From contig JAJNNY010000027.1 in assembly GCA_022453515.1 (NCBI GenBank), positions 1 through 64,000 on the forward strand: 64,000 bases of DNA, in the 5' to 3' direction. The DNA comes from Astrocystis sublimbata. Taxonomy: Eukaryota > Ascomycota > Sordariomycetes > Xylariales > Xylariaceae. Position 1 is the first letter of the stretch, and each line of letters opens with the position of its first letter. The position numbers and the translations under genes are program-made. The notes below the pieces were generated by a model. It saw only the letters and a program-made list of their open reading frames with translations. It was not told the origin of the DNA and searched no databases. This document shows positions 22,509 through 35,808 of this stretch, piece after piece.

Positions 22509-24210
22509 ATGTTGAAGCTTCCTGAGCACAGCCGAGCCATGCGGGCAGCACTGCTTCTGCTCCTTCACATTGCACGTGGAGTAGCAGACACATGCTCTAC
22601 ATTAGCAAAGAACACTGATATCGAAGTCGCAACTCCTCTTTCTCTTCCCTATATATCTGAACAAAACGAGTACTGGTCTAGCTCAAGCATCGCCTTAAAG
22701 CCTTCATGTATACTCTTCCCGACTTCAGCGGCGGAGGTCTCTGTCATCATCCAAACGATAAATGAAGGGAACGAGAGCTTTGCCATCAAGTCTGGGGGTC
22801 ACAACCCCAACAAGTACTTTTCTAGCGTCGATGGCGGACCGTTGATATCTACTGCACGACTTAATCAAGCAGTCCTAGATTCCAACACTGGCGTTCTGCG
22901 CATGGGACCTGGGAACCGGCTAGATGAGTATGCACTCCTGAAATCTTCACATTCATTACTGTTCGAGTCCAACAACACCTGTGGAAATCATCCAACTCGT
23001 CCTATTATGGCGATTACTAACATTGGGTCTTGTTAAGCATTGCTGCCAAACTCCAGGGCTCTGGCTGGACTTTTGTTGGCGGCAGAATAGGCAACACTGG
23101 AACAGGCGGGCTCATTCTCGGTGGCGGCTTGTCATACATGAGTGCACAGTATGGATGGGCAGCTTCCTCTGCACTTGAATTTGAAGTGGTGTTGGCAAAT
23201 GGCACCGTTGTGATCGCCTCAGACAAGGAGAATGCAGACCTCGCACGAGCACTCCGAGGAGGAGGAAACAATTGTGAGTTGGACTAAATTTCTCAATGGG
23301 TCTTTACTGACAGGGAGAATCTCAAGTCGGTGTTGTGACAACCTACACTCTTCAAACATATCGCCAAGGTAACATATGGGGTGGTAACGTGGTCTTCCTC
23401 CACAACAAGAAGGTTGCCTCAAACCTCCTTCAAGCCGTCCGCGATTTCACAGAGTACAATACAGATGACAGAGCCGCCGTCATCGTTACAGCAGAGCGCA
23501 GTACGGGGCTCCTGATCCCAGAGCTTATCGACATTGAGCTTCTTGACACGTGGATTCTGTTCTTGTTCTACGACGGAGCAACACCACCTGCCAACATATT
23601 CAAAAACTTCACAGAAGCTGGCGTGCCGGTTCTCAACACTCTCAAAACTCAGACTTACTCCGATCTTATCGGCGGCAGCAACTGGGTCGTGGTGAAGGGA
23701 TCTGTCGTTACGATCGGCACGGAGACTATACCTCTGCCTTCGAGCCAGGACTCGTCGATGGTAATGGAAGACATCCACGCCCACTGGCGCAAGGTATCTA
23801 CCAAGACGCTCTCCGAGCCCGGCGGCATAGCTTCGATTGCGTACCAGCCATTCCCACGCACCATTGCGAAGCAAGCAAAGGCCCGCGCGCCGGACTTGAT
23901 TGACGCGGACGATGATGCGGATCGCTTGATTCTAGAGTTGAACTACAGTTTCATACCAAAAGGGGATTACAATAAGATGGCAGATACTCTCGAGGCGACG
24001 TACTCTGGCATCCGGGAGCGCGTGACGGGGTGGCAGCAGCAAGGAATTCTATCCGAGATGTATTGCCCTGTGTTCATGAACTATGGCTTCTACAGGGAGG
24101 ATTATTGGGGTCGGCTCAAGCCGGAAAGCAGAGAGTTCGCACAGCAGGTGGCTGCGAAATATGACCCCGATGAGTTCTTTAAGAACCGAACCGGAGGATG
24201 GAAGCCGTAA
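22509..24210 (+). CDS. Secreted FAD-linked oxidase, berberine-bridge-enzyme-like (VAO/PCMH family)
   Basis: Flavoprotein oxidase; fungal members often carry out oxidative cyclisation or dehydrogenation in secondary metabolism (family knowledge). Three exons (22509-22927, 23038-23273, 23327-24210) give 512 residues. A hydrophobic signal (RAALLLLLHIARGVA) follows; a second in-frame ATG at 22539 would give a more classical signal peptide and is an alternative start. The FAD-binding PCMH domain shows SGGHNP (H98, the usual histidyl-FAD anchor), GSGWTFVGGR and NTGTGGLILGGGLSYMS. The C-terminal BBE block ends in DPDEFFKNRTGGWKP. The cysteine used for a second covalent bond in bicovalent members appears absent, so a single histidyl link is inferred. 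The acceptor at 23037 is AAG. It may belong to the P450/PKS pathway, but FIG4 and TTI2 lie between. Confidence 0.92.
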
Positions 24211-25900
24211 ACTGTTATGATTTTTTCTACTTGAAAGGACTAAGGAAAGGAATGGGAAGGTGTCTGAAAAGGTTATTGGGCTTGGGAGGCTATTGTCATT
24301 CTACTTGGAAACCAAAATTTGAAGATTTCGCTTGAAAAGTCCTCTTGAACTTATCATTAAAATTCAAGACTTACCGTGGTTGACAGACACTTCCTGATCG
24401 CAATTTTGAAATGGATGAACTAGAAAGGTTGTCTAGATCTTCACGGACGGATGGCGGTCATACACTGTCTCATTGCGGTCAGCCTAGTCAAAAGTTAATA
24501 GGCAAATGCACAGCGGTGAAAAGATTCGTCAAATCTATACAAATCATTTTTTTACTGCGTATTATTGAATCAACAATAATAGAAAAAGAAAATAAGTTCT
24601 ACACGTTGCACCTTTTGATGGAAACACCAATATACAATAGGCGAGGCGAGGGTACGAGAAATCGCGCGATAACACAGCCAAGCATTTTCCTTCTTACACT
24701 GGAAGGGTCGACCAAGTGACACCGATTATGCTATTCCATGATCTATCTAATTGCGTGTCTTGGAAGCTCTAGGAAGTCAAGGACGTAGCAGAATGCCGTT
24801 CATTGAGGCGCCATTTATTCTTGCTTTAATGACGTTTTCGATAATACAATGACTTCGAGTGCGTTTAGCCATTACACAGTACCCTTTCTTATGTCTACCG
24901 TAAGCCAAGGGACAAGTTAGCCTTCTGCCAGTACCTACAGGTTCTATTTGCATCTAACATCATCTTCTGTCCTATAGTCTTCACAAAACGAGAAGAAATA
25001 GTATCTCCTAACAGTGGATCACTTCACCCGAAACAATGGTAAAAGAAGCCCAGAATGTCAATTCTCGGGTATGCAACTGCCAACTATCGCATGGTAATGT
25101 GCTGGCCGAAATAATACCACCTCGCAGCAGCGTCCAGGCGTTATCAGGAGACAATGTCATGGTATTGATGTCGGGCAAATGGGATCTGCTCGTACTCTGT
25201 ACAATTGCCAGAGGGCACCACAGAAACCTTGACAGAATAGGAGCTAGTTAATAGGCTCGCGAGGACATTATTGTAAACCCCGTCATCGTGGACTACAACC
25301 CTGTGACATGCTATAGGGACAAAATTCTATGGGACTGAGTTCATCCCGGCTACTTATGCGAGCCTAAAAATGCCCATACTCCTGAGTCATTTATGAATAC
25401 TCATGATAGATGCAGTCCCCAATTCCATGGGTACGTTACATCGTTGTTGGCAGCCGCGCGTTGGAATTGGTTCAGGGGCACCATTCCCAACATGGCACAA
25501 GCGTGCAAATATCTGTTTGTATTGCTGTTGAGGCTAGTTAAGGATACGCATGCTTATTCTACTTCTCTCGAGTATCGTCAACCCAATCTCACAGATTCCG
25601 CCAGCCCTACGGTTTTCTTCGTTTTTTATTTTTCACAGCTAGCGATCAGCGAAGAGGTAATGCCGTATCGGTATTCCCACCTCCCATGATCCCCATCATG
25701 CCAACCTCGAGTAATAAAAGTATAAAAAAAGTGGAAAGACAATCCACGCCTTGTACGCCTTGATATGCGAGCCCCCTTTTCTGCGTCGGAGCCTGTGATC
25801 AAAGGGAGCCAGGGCATCACGATCGCACATATAAGTTGTTGATAGCCAAAAGTACTCCTAGATCATATGGTATCCACCATTGAGTTTCGGTGTCGGCTGT
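24211..25900. other. Intergenic, nothing recognised
   Basis: 1.69 kb between the oxidase 3' end and the ERV29 3' end (convergent genes), so mainly terminators are expected. Moderately AT-rich. Open frames are short and unrelated. No repeats or RNA genes seen. Confidence 0.55.
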
Positions 25901-27080
<1,180 letters not shown>

Positions 27081-30000
27081 GTCGACCGGCGAAATCGATG
27101 CGTGCGTGTGCGCGAGGGTGTTGTGGGCAGAGGATCAGGGCTGCGAGTTGGGACGTCGGAGAGTATCAATGGAAAAATCCCGAAGTGACGGGATCGAGGC
27201 GGGACACTGGCGCACGGGTGGACAGGGTGGGATTGTAATCACTTGTGCGCAGTGGTGGTAGTGGGAATAGTGGGAGTAGTACTGTAGCTACAGCTGCGGC
27301 AAGCGGGAGTACTAGTGACAGCCTGCCAAGATCGAATTAGTGCGTGCGTTGCGATGCCGTCGTCAGCTGTGCTTGCCGTCGTCGCGGGTCGTGATGTGTG
27401 TGTTGTTGGTGGTGTGCAACTTGGGATCGGACGACTCGAGAGCTTCGTCGAGTACGAGGGCAAGTTGCGAGAGAAGGCCAACTTACGGTCTTAGTAGATC
27501 TTGGTGGAGTTAAGCGGGTTGAGCAGGCGTGGGCGTGCTGCTGGGATTCGCAGGGAGTTGTAAAATGTACAAGTGTCCAGTGCTCGAAAACCGTGAGGTG
27601 TCCTCAATTGCGCCGTTGGAGCCCTGAAAGTTGGCCCTGGCTGCAGGCTCGGCAGGTACTTAACCTCAGGTACTGTAGGTAGCTTGTGGCCCAGCTCAGG
27701 GAGCAATGATGCAACGATAAGTACGATTAAGGACCTACCTAAAGGCCAACAAGTGCTAAGGTCTCCCCGCCTGGCCAATTGACGGCCGCTAATTGCTGGA
27801 CCTCCCGTAACTTACTTGCTTTTATTAGTATGGCCGGCTCGCACTAATAGGCTCGGCAGGGTACACGAAGGAGGCGAGGGAGGTAGCTGAGGCGCTGGAT
27901 GATGTACTCGACGCTGCACTTATCCATCGTATGTACATCATCGATGTGGGGAGCTTCCAATTGCTTACATATGTGGCATTCTGCATTCTGTCAACATGGG
28001 CTTATATTGCTAACCTAACTTGAATTCCGGCTAGGGTCCATCGTTAACCTTTTCGTGGCTTGCTGGCCAATCCGGTTTATATGTCCCAACATTACATCAC
28101 CAATTGCCCATCATATGCGACAGTGACAGCTTTATGAGAGGTTGAACATGCTGTGCTATTATGACTCTGAGCGAATTGTATGTCCGGTATGTTTGTGTGT
28201 ATTAAGTACATTCCAATAGGGCGCTGGACAATCTTGCTCCAGCTCTTGCTTGGACCGTGCCACTCTTGCATGCCAAAAATAACATCCATGTGTAGATAGA
28301 CAGGGACAAATTTTGCGCTATCTTAGTCAGTGTGTCCGCAAAATCCACCATATCTGACAATTTCAAGTGCTCCTGGTCTACATATCAACCTGATCGTGCC
28401 CGGGCCCGGTTGCCAAGAGCACGGGAATAGGTACTTCCGACCCTCGCGACCCTATACTGACCAAAGCCACCGCTGCATTCGAGAATACATAAAGAGATGG
28501 GTCGTACGGTTGGTATTGTTGCACCTTGTGCACTGTTGGCAGAGTATTCGGCATCTACAAAGACCCTGGTTTCAATGCGGCGTAGCACCTGATGTTGTGA
28601 AAATATCTCTACTGTAGTTGGCTAACAGGAGTATCAGACCACTCAAACTGCGCCCCTGCTCGAATTGGCGGCTTTGTTCCGCAAAAGCAATTATTGCAAC
28701 ATGGATATAGTCGCAAATCAAGAGCGCTGTGAGCTCAAGGCTGACGTCAGATTACATACACTGGCACACATTTCAACATAGTCTTTTGCATAGTTGTATA
28801 GCTAGTGGCTTGAGCGTCATTTGAGCTGTCTTGTTGATTTGCATCAGTGTCGACGTGACAGTTCTGAACAAGACCCACCAAAGTCTACAGTAGTAGATGT
28901 GTTTTTTGGACCTCTCTCCACTGACAACTCTCTACCTAGGTACTTGATGTGGCGGTAATAGCAACATGCGCTTCTCAACCATGGGCAGACTCCACGCGCT
29001 CGATCCCGCAATCTTTACTGAGCCTTGAGAGACTGCAGCTTCGAAGTGTATGGTGAGCAAGCTTCGGTTTCTAACTACGAAAACTCGCGAGATTATGCAT
29101 CAAAAGTCAAGCCCCCTTATTTTGAAGACCCCGATGGTGAACCGTTCAGCATATGGAAGTGGGCTCACGAGACTACATCCTTGAGACGATCTATATATCA
29201 CACACCCAGAGGGGACAAGCAAAATTACGTAAATAGGCATGTGTGAGGTGCGACCGGGCGCGACTCGATACGTTGCCTATCTTCCCGGGAAAGGTGCAGC
29301 CACCGGTGTGTGTCCGTTCAGTCGAACTTGGAAGTTACCTGATAACCAGGTTGGGTACGTTAATGCAAGGTGGGCATTCTCTTCGCGGGAGAGGTCGCGA
29401 ATATACAACGAACGAGGGGATGGTGGGATTTCGGTAATGAGCCGAGTATTATGTGGGCGCGAGGCAAGGACAGTCCGGGAGATAATCACAACACGCCGAC
29501 GTCGCTCGACGAGGCTAAGAGAGACATTCTTGCCTTAGAACGACCCTTAAATTGTAACTATTACGCAAATTCCACAAGATCTTAGTTGGGGGTACTACCA
29601 CTGGACATGGGTATAGATTCTATGGCTCGAAGAAGATGGAGTTTGACGTTTCTGGTGATGACTATGAGTCCTCTGGTCATTGCATTCATCTCTTCTCACA
29701 ATCTGGTACGTACCTCTCACCTCAGCTCATCTGACATAACATCGCAATTCGACGTATGTTGGTGGATTGACTTGATTAGCAAGAAGGCTATTCGACGACT
29801 TTCAGCTTTATCGAGTAACTTCCATCGTCTTAAGATCTCGTCCATAGTGCCCTTGAGAAGTAGGTCAGACTCTCATATTTGAAAGATCGATGCACCAGGG
29901 AAACGAGGTAATGCGATATTGTGCATGTTGTATTTATAAACATTGTTTACATTGTATTGACTAAGACCGACAGGCTTCCTAGGAAGTCGGTCAAAAGCAA

Positions 30001-30709
30001 CCTTAAGAACAGATACCGTACCTACCTAGGCCGCCCTAGGCATATACCTACATCTGGGGTCTGCCTTACTGCAACCGGGCGCCGGGGACGCCCATAAGCT
30101 CTGAAACGTCAGGGTGTGCATGTTGATTCATCGCCAATTGTCAAACACTCTCCAAGGTCCATATTTCAACAGCGTCAATCCGGTATAAACAGTTGAGACA
30201 GTCTTTTCTCGGTCACAATGCTCTTCGAAGGTCCAAAATCCATTGGCTCGTCTCTGGTATGGTTGCAGCTCAACCATACTTCTAATCCACCCGTTTTGAG
30301 TGGGAGCCTAAGCCTACCAATCAACCCTCTACTAATAGAAAGCATTCAGCTCGATAAATAGTAATAGCAGGCAGGTTAGGTAGATTAATATCACAGATGG
30401 TGATGAGTTGTAGATTTGGAAATATAGGGCCGAGAGGGTCAAGTGCCCTTCAGATTTACCGTCTCAAATCTGTATTACCGATATCTCTGACATCGAGTCA
30501 CAGTTGGACTGATCCTGACCCATGGCCCTGCGAATATGACCAGGCCTGTAAGTTAATACAGGGGGCCTTTCTGGCCGTGAATCCGAGCTTCACTATTTCC
30601 AAGAGAACATCGTCAGCCCAACCACCGTTATTGAGTTTTAAACACTCTTTAGCTCTCTACAATTGATATTCTGATAATATATCATATACCACTACACAAC
30701 CCTGTTGTA
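27081..30709. other. Long gene-poor stretch with possible relic near 29.0-29.9 kb
   Basis: 3.6 kb without a gene I can support. The first 500 bp should hold the ERV29 promoter and leader. Between 29025 and 29890 there are successive open pieces in different frames, such as KPPYFEDPDGEPFSIWKW, GWWDFGNEPSIMWARGKD and GSKKMEFDVSGDDYESSGH, that look less random than the rest but cannot be joined into a model or assigned to a family. Dense TAGGTACC-type words occur near 27650, 28940 and 30015-30055. Confidence 0.45.
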
Positions 30710-31578
30710 ATGATGCCCTTCAGCGGGTTGTTCCCGCTACTTATAGCATCAGCCTCGGCTGCCGATTTCGTCACATCAAATGGACAGATATTCACGCCTG
30801 GTTTTGCTGTGCTAGACGCGCCGCAGCCGAATTCGCCACTTGGTGGAGGTGCGTAACCTTTCTACCCGAAGAGAGCAAAATGTGACTAATATTTTGTGCT
30901 GCATAGACACCATCGAGGTCGCGCTCGATGTGTCTGCCAACGGCAAGTTGAACCTGCCTCCGTATGATCCGGACAGTGCTAGCTTGATCCACAACATCAC
31001 CATATTCCTCTACAGCTATGACACCGGCAGGAATTTTACCATCACAAATGGAACGGCTTCTGAGAACGATGCCACTTTGGGCGACATTATGCTTTCAGAG
31101 CCAGGGAGTACGGTGAAGCATGTGAAGTGGACCTGGCCAGATTGCCTGATTGGTGATGGACAGCCCGACGGCCCAGATAGTGACCGTGGGAACTACAATG
31201 TCAGTCGAATGAGGGCAATACGTATGAACAGCAGACACCGAGAATACTAACAACCCCTGGTAGATTTCAATCCGCCAGAGTTTTCGTCTAAATGACGAGG
31301 ACCACTACACCATCTTTGATGTCCCTATCTCGGTCACGAACAGGATAGAGTTTGTTGGAAATAACCCGGGATGTGACGCAGTCGATAATCCGCTACTCAC
31401 TCCTGAGGAGATTGACGCCGAAACGGCCAACAGTGTCGGTGTCCTATTCGCTCCGGGCGACGCCACCCTGATTGAGCAACCAACGGAAACTGGAGACGCT
31501 GGTTCTAAGAGTGTAGAATGGAGGTTTGCTCTTACGGGATTGCTGATGGTTACGACCATCAACCTGATATTGTTCTAA
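30710..31578 (+). CDS. Predicted secreted GPI-anchored protein of unknown function
   Basis: Three exons (30710-30848, 30907-31199, 31264-31578) give 248 residues. The N-terminus is a signal peptide (FSGLFPLLIASASAADF). The middle is a beta-rich, acidic region with several N-glycosylation sequons (NIT, NFT, NGT) and the word HVKWTWPDCLIGDGQPD; a second cysteine occurs in NNPGCD. The C-terminus has a small-residue region (GDAGSKS) followed by a hydrophobic tail (FALTGLLMVTTINLILF), which is the layout of a GPI-anchor signal. No catalytic domain is recognised; similar small cell-wall or plasma-membrane proteins are common in Pezizomycotina. Two ATGs are adjacent at 30710 and 30713; the first is taken. 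Confidence 0.82.
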
Positions 31579-32577
31579 TAGAACGTCAAAATCAATTGAA
31601 CAAATGCCAACGGGAGGAATACGCAGGCATATATATACATGCTCTTCCAACATGATAGAGCGAGAAGCGAACAATGTCAACGCGATAAGAGAACAAAACG
31701 GCACCTAAAGATCGGGGTCTTGTGTCAAACCCATGAACATGGTGCCTATCAGCATCCGAGTGGTGTTTTCAAAAGTTTGACATCGGTAGCACCAAAACCA
31801 ATGAGGAGAAATCGCAATAGCGGCTCTCCACCATACGGAATAGAGCGGGCGATGTTGCTCAAGCCGTATTAGTTGATATGTTGGGAAATGCCGAAGCTGC
31901 GCAAACTAACGATTGATAGTATAAGAGCCGGTCTTCAATTGAGAACGACCGTGCACCATTCACTTGGGGACCGACTGACAGTGACACCAAGATATGGAAA
32001 TTGTGTAAGCCATGAATAGACATTCATCTCTGAAATAGAGGTGCTTCGATTCTCATACTCACCACACACGAGACAACCTCGGCAACTCTACATAGTAGGA
32101 GTTCGTGATGATAGTTACTGATTAGCGACTGAAACACGGGGTCGATCTAATGCCCAACAGACTCAGGCTTTACCCCTTCGACGATACTTGGCGCGCTACC
32201 TTAGTGGGCTTCCCCGCATAAGTTCTGCATGGCACCACCACACAGCTACACTATCTTACCACTCCAAGTACAACCTCGGTTCTGGTACCCTGGACAATCC
32301 ATAAGTCGACAGTGTTGATTGGCAGAGCGAGCGGTAGGTGATTGAGATTGTGCATAGATGAACCCGACAGACCTGTGTCGTCCATACCACATAGCATTCT
32401 CCTGCCACCTCTTCAAGTCTAGATGCTTGATGGAGATTTCATCTTTTGTAATATTCACTTACACTCGACATAGGTGCCAGTAATACCACTCGTCACGCAC
32501 GAAATTACTTGCATATATTTGGCGGAACATAGGTTACCCTTCTAAACACTTGAAGTGGCATATCCTACAACTTCAAG
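31579..32577. other. Intergenic, SDR promoter region
   Basis: About 1 kb between two plus-strand genes. No open frame with motifs, and no clear operator. The sequence directly before the SDR start is acttcaag-ATG, a usual fungal context. Confidence 0.5.
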
Positions 32578-33766
32578 ATGCCTATTCACAATGGACTGCT
32601 TCCTCGCGAAGGCTTCACTGCCGACCCGCTGCTCAAGCTCATCAGCCGTACCGTGATGAATCCTGCTCTGTTACTGCCCGCATACATACTTGCGAAGTTC
32701 ACAAAGAGAGGCGAGGACCTCACCATGCTACACCATACTGCTTTCTCTCGCTTCAAGGTCGTGTTTTATCTCGCCCTTGCACGGTACATCAGCAGGAAAA
32801 TATCAGATGGCGTGACCAATAGTTGGTCAAAAGACAAATACGACTGGCCCCAAGAGATCGCTGTGGTGACAGGCGGTGCCGGAGGAATCGGCGGTCATGT
32901 GGTCAGGTTGCTAGCCGAGCGCGGCACGAAGGTCGTAGTGCTGGATATCCAGCCCATGACGTATGAAGCCGGTAAGTGCCCAAGGCTCTATCTCAAAAAC
33001 TGGAGAATCGTAGCTTACGACAATAGGTCCAAATGTCCATTACTTCAAATGTGACATCACCTCAGCTGCTCGCCTCGCAGAAGTGGCCAAGGAAGTCCGC
33101 GCGCAGGTCGGCGAACCCACCATCTTGGTGAACAATGCTGGCGTTGCCCGAGGCAAGACCATCCTCGAAACGAGCGAGAAGGATCTGCGATTCACATTCG
33201 ATGTCAACGCTTTTGCGCATTACAACACGGTCAAGGAATTCCTACCCTTCATGATCAAGAAGAACCACGGCATGGTGGTGACAGTTGCCAGCTACGCGGC
33301 GTGGATGACTGTGCCGAACATGGTGGACTACTCGATGTCCAAGACGGCAGCCCATGCGTTCCACGAAGGCCTCTCGGCGGAGCTGAAGACGCGGTACAAT
33401 GCGCCCAAGGTCCGCACAGTTATAGTAAACCAAGGCTACACCAAGACACCCCTTTTCGAAGGCTATCACAACGGCGCGCCCTTCCTTGTGCCCGCGCTCG
33501 AGCCGGAATCGGTAGCCGACGCCATATGCCAACAGATCTTCACGGGCCGCAGCGGTCAGGTCGTCTTGCCTAGATTTGGGAGATTTTTGCAACTACTTCA
33601 GGCAATGCCGCATTGGTACTCTTATGATGTGAGGGCGAAGGGTCAGGATATCATGACCAACTGGAAGGGGAGACAGGTGGTGGCTGATCTGGACAGTTAT
33701 TATGCGGACAAGGAGAAAGTGCCGAGCACGGAGGAAAGCACTGTTCTTGTGCCCAGAGAAGATTGA
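32578..33766 (+). CDS. Short-chain dehydrogenase/reductase, retinol-dehydrogenase/17-beta-HSD-like
   Basis: NAD(P)-dependent oxidoreductase. Two exons (32578-32971, 33027-33766) give 377 residues. The N-terminal 90 residues include a hydrophobic stretch (PALLLPAYILAKF) and a helix (VVFYLALARYI), suggesting association with the ER or lipid droplets. The Rossmann core shows TGGAGGIG (glycine motif, about residue 98), an acidic residue after VVVLD (a D here favours NAD), NNAGVARG, and the catalytic YSMSK (Y233/K237) preceded by VASYA. The C-terminal 60 residues are hydrophilic. Family resemblance is to DHRS/RDH-type enzymes of lipids and steroids. It is 8 kb from the oxidase and 18 kb from the PKS, so a pathway link is only a possibility. 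The substrate is not deducible. Confidence 0.92.
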
Positions 33767-34324
33767 TGAGTGATGGCATACGCGCTTATTCATTGGTATA
33801 AATGAGGTGCCATAATTTGTACAAGCACCGAGTGATGATATATGCTCCAGTTGCGAAGAGACAACCTCCAGCAGCGGCCTGGTATATAATGAAACAAGCG
33901 CCTACTTTTTCATTTCATCCTCTAGCAATGCACTCGTTAAATATCGACAGGAGGTTTTACTCCTATATATGAGGCGACGTTTGTTTTAACGTGGCATTGA
34001 GTCTTTGTTCTTTCTTTCGGGCTCACCAACTACGACTGCCCCTTGTTTTGCTCGTATTCGTCTCCACCGCAGCAGACATATCTCGGTGGCAGTGGACTTC
34101 AACCGTACCTATTCAAGGCACAGCATGACCAATTCCTGTGTCTAATGTGACGTCATAATTGATTGGTGTGAAACTACTTCCCAGGTCAGGTCAGGTCAGG
34201 TCAGGTCAGAGAGACTGTTTGAGCTACCATGAGTGTTTACGCAAAAATGCGACCTTACAAGTAGATACCTAGCTTAGCCTTCAAGAAAGTAGCAGGCAAA
34301 AAGGCCGAAATCCCACTCAAATAG
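33767..34324. other. Intergenic with a pentanucleotide repeat
   Basis: 558 bp between two plus-strand genes. Contains a short AGGTC microsatellite at 34183-34207 and CCTAG-type words near 34266. No open frame of interest. Confidence 0.5.
34183..34207. repeat. (AGGTC)5 microsatellite
   Basis: Five perfect copies of a pentamer, about 120 bp upstream of the ankyrin-like gene start. Likely a neutral slippage repeat that may vary in copy number. Confidence 0.9.
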
Positions 34325-35314
34325 ATGATAGCCAACATGCCAGACACAGCGATCAACAAAGCCACGCAGCAAGATCCTTACACGTTGTGGGAGCTATCCA
34401 TCGCGAACAACTCCGTGCCCGACCTTCAACGATGCCTAGCCCTTGCAAGCCGTCTTCTCGACAGCGACGAATACGCTAGGTTCCGCGAAGAGGTATTCCA
34501 CGACGTCCTGGGCCGAGGCCCGACGCCCCTCCTAGCTCTGCACATGCTCGACCACGAAGGCATCCCCGTGACGCTGGTGACGCCCAACTCTATCTTCCAG
34601 CGAGCCTCGCAGGCTCTGATAGAAGAGCTCATAGGCCGCGGATGGGACATCAATACCTCGGACCCTCCTGCCTTTGCGCGCAAGCGGCTATTGGACTACT
34701 TGGTCCGAGAGCGGTATGGGAAAGAGGATCTAGCGCGCTGGCTGGTCCGGGAGAAGGGGGCGGCGGTCGCGGATGTGCCGTGGGACCCTGATGATCATGT
34801 CCAGGTGCCGCCGCAGCCGCTACTCGAGGCTTGCGCGGCTTACGGTACAGTGTCCATGTTCGTGTTCCTCGAGGAGGCGGGCGCGAAGCCTGGCCCGCGG
34901 ATGTTGCATCTCGCTGTTGAGGTGGCTGCTGGTGAAGGCGCCGATCCCTTCAGAAGGGAAAAATTGAAGCCCCGAGATCTAGAGACTCGTGATGAAACAA
35001 GGGCCGAGATGCTGCACTACCTGGTCGACAAGCGTCGGCTGGATGTAAATGCCATGGATGCAACTGCACTCCCTCGAAGCTACTCCGCTGCTTACTGCGC
35101 GGCTACATACTGGGGCACTCCGATCTGTTACGCGGCAAGGTGGCAGAAGGGGGCGTCTGTTGTGCGGTGGCTGCTCGAGAATGGTGCTGATCCTACGATC
35201 GAAGGCACGTATACGGGTATGGATGCGTTAGCGTGTGCGAAGGAGGCCAAATGTCAAGAGACTGTTAGCATTCTAGATGATTGGGCACGTAATAGAAGGT
35301 CGTTTATCGAGTAG
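34325..35314 (+). CDS. Ankyrin-repeat-like protein of unknown function
   Basis: Single frame of 329 residues with GC-rich, coding-like composition. The most convincing ankyrin unit is near the C-terminus: GTPICYAARWQKGASVVRWLLENGADPTIEG, followed by MDALACAKEAKCQETVSIL. Earlier units are degenerate (for example PLLEACAAYGTVSMFVFLEEAGAKPG and MLHYLVDKRRLDVNAMD), each with the LL/GA spacing of the fold. No other domain, signal peptide or membrane segment is seen. Fungi have many such rapidly evolving orphan ankyrin genes; a protein-interaction role is the only safe inference. A second in-frame ATG at 34340 is an alternative start. Confidence 0.78.
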   Translation: MIANMPDTAINKATQQDPYTLWELSIANNSVPDLQRCLALASRLLDSDEYARFREEVFHDVLGRGPTPLLALHMLDHEGIPVTLVTPNSIFQRASQALIEELIGRGWDINTSDPPAFARKRLLDYLVRERYGKEDLARWLVREKGAAVADVPWDPDDHVQVPPQPLLEACAAYGTVSMFVFLEEAGAKPGPRMLHLAVEVAAGEGADPFRREKLKPRDLETRDETRAEMLHYLVDKRRLDVNAMDATALPRSYSAAYCAATYWGTPICYAARWQKGASVVRWLLENGADPTIEGTYTGMDALACAKEAKCQETVSILDDWARNRRSFIE

Positions 35315-35808
35315 AGAACGTAGCTAAGCGGCGATGGTTGATCATTTACTTGTTGTTTTATGCCTTGAACGTCTACCCTACCAGGCCACAGCTTGTGTAG
35401 TGCTAGTTATCGTGAAATATTTTGCTTGGTCGGGGTCTTTACACTCCTCTGTTTGCTGCTTGATTAGGTCATGCTTGTATAATTGTTTGGTCAACGGTGA
35501 CGAAAGTACTGGTCATCTTCGATGTTGTTTGTGCACACAGGTCTACTAAAACGAGGTACATTTGCTCTTTCGTCTATGTATCGTACCAGCGTCTGTATCC
35601 GACTGCAATAAACTGAACCGATACCGATGGATCTCTGGCCGGGCCACTGGTTGATAATGATTTTATACAGATATGTGGACAGCGTCCTTTGTCGGCTATA
35701 CAGACCTCGACTTTTGTAATCCCTCTCCTTGACTCCGTCTCATGGGCCCAAACAAAACCGACCTTGATGGAGAAAAGGGGCAAATAATACACGATGCTAT
35801 GTCTTCTT
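35315..35808. other. Short intergenic stretch between convergent genes
   Basis: 494 bp holding the 3' regions of the ankyrin-like gene and PMR1. Nothing else recognised. Confidence 0.5.
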
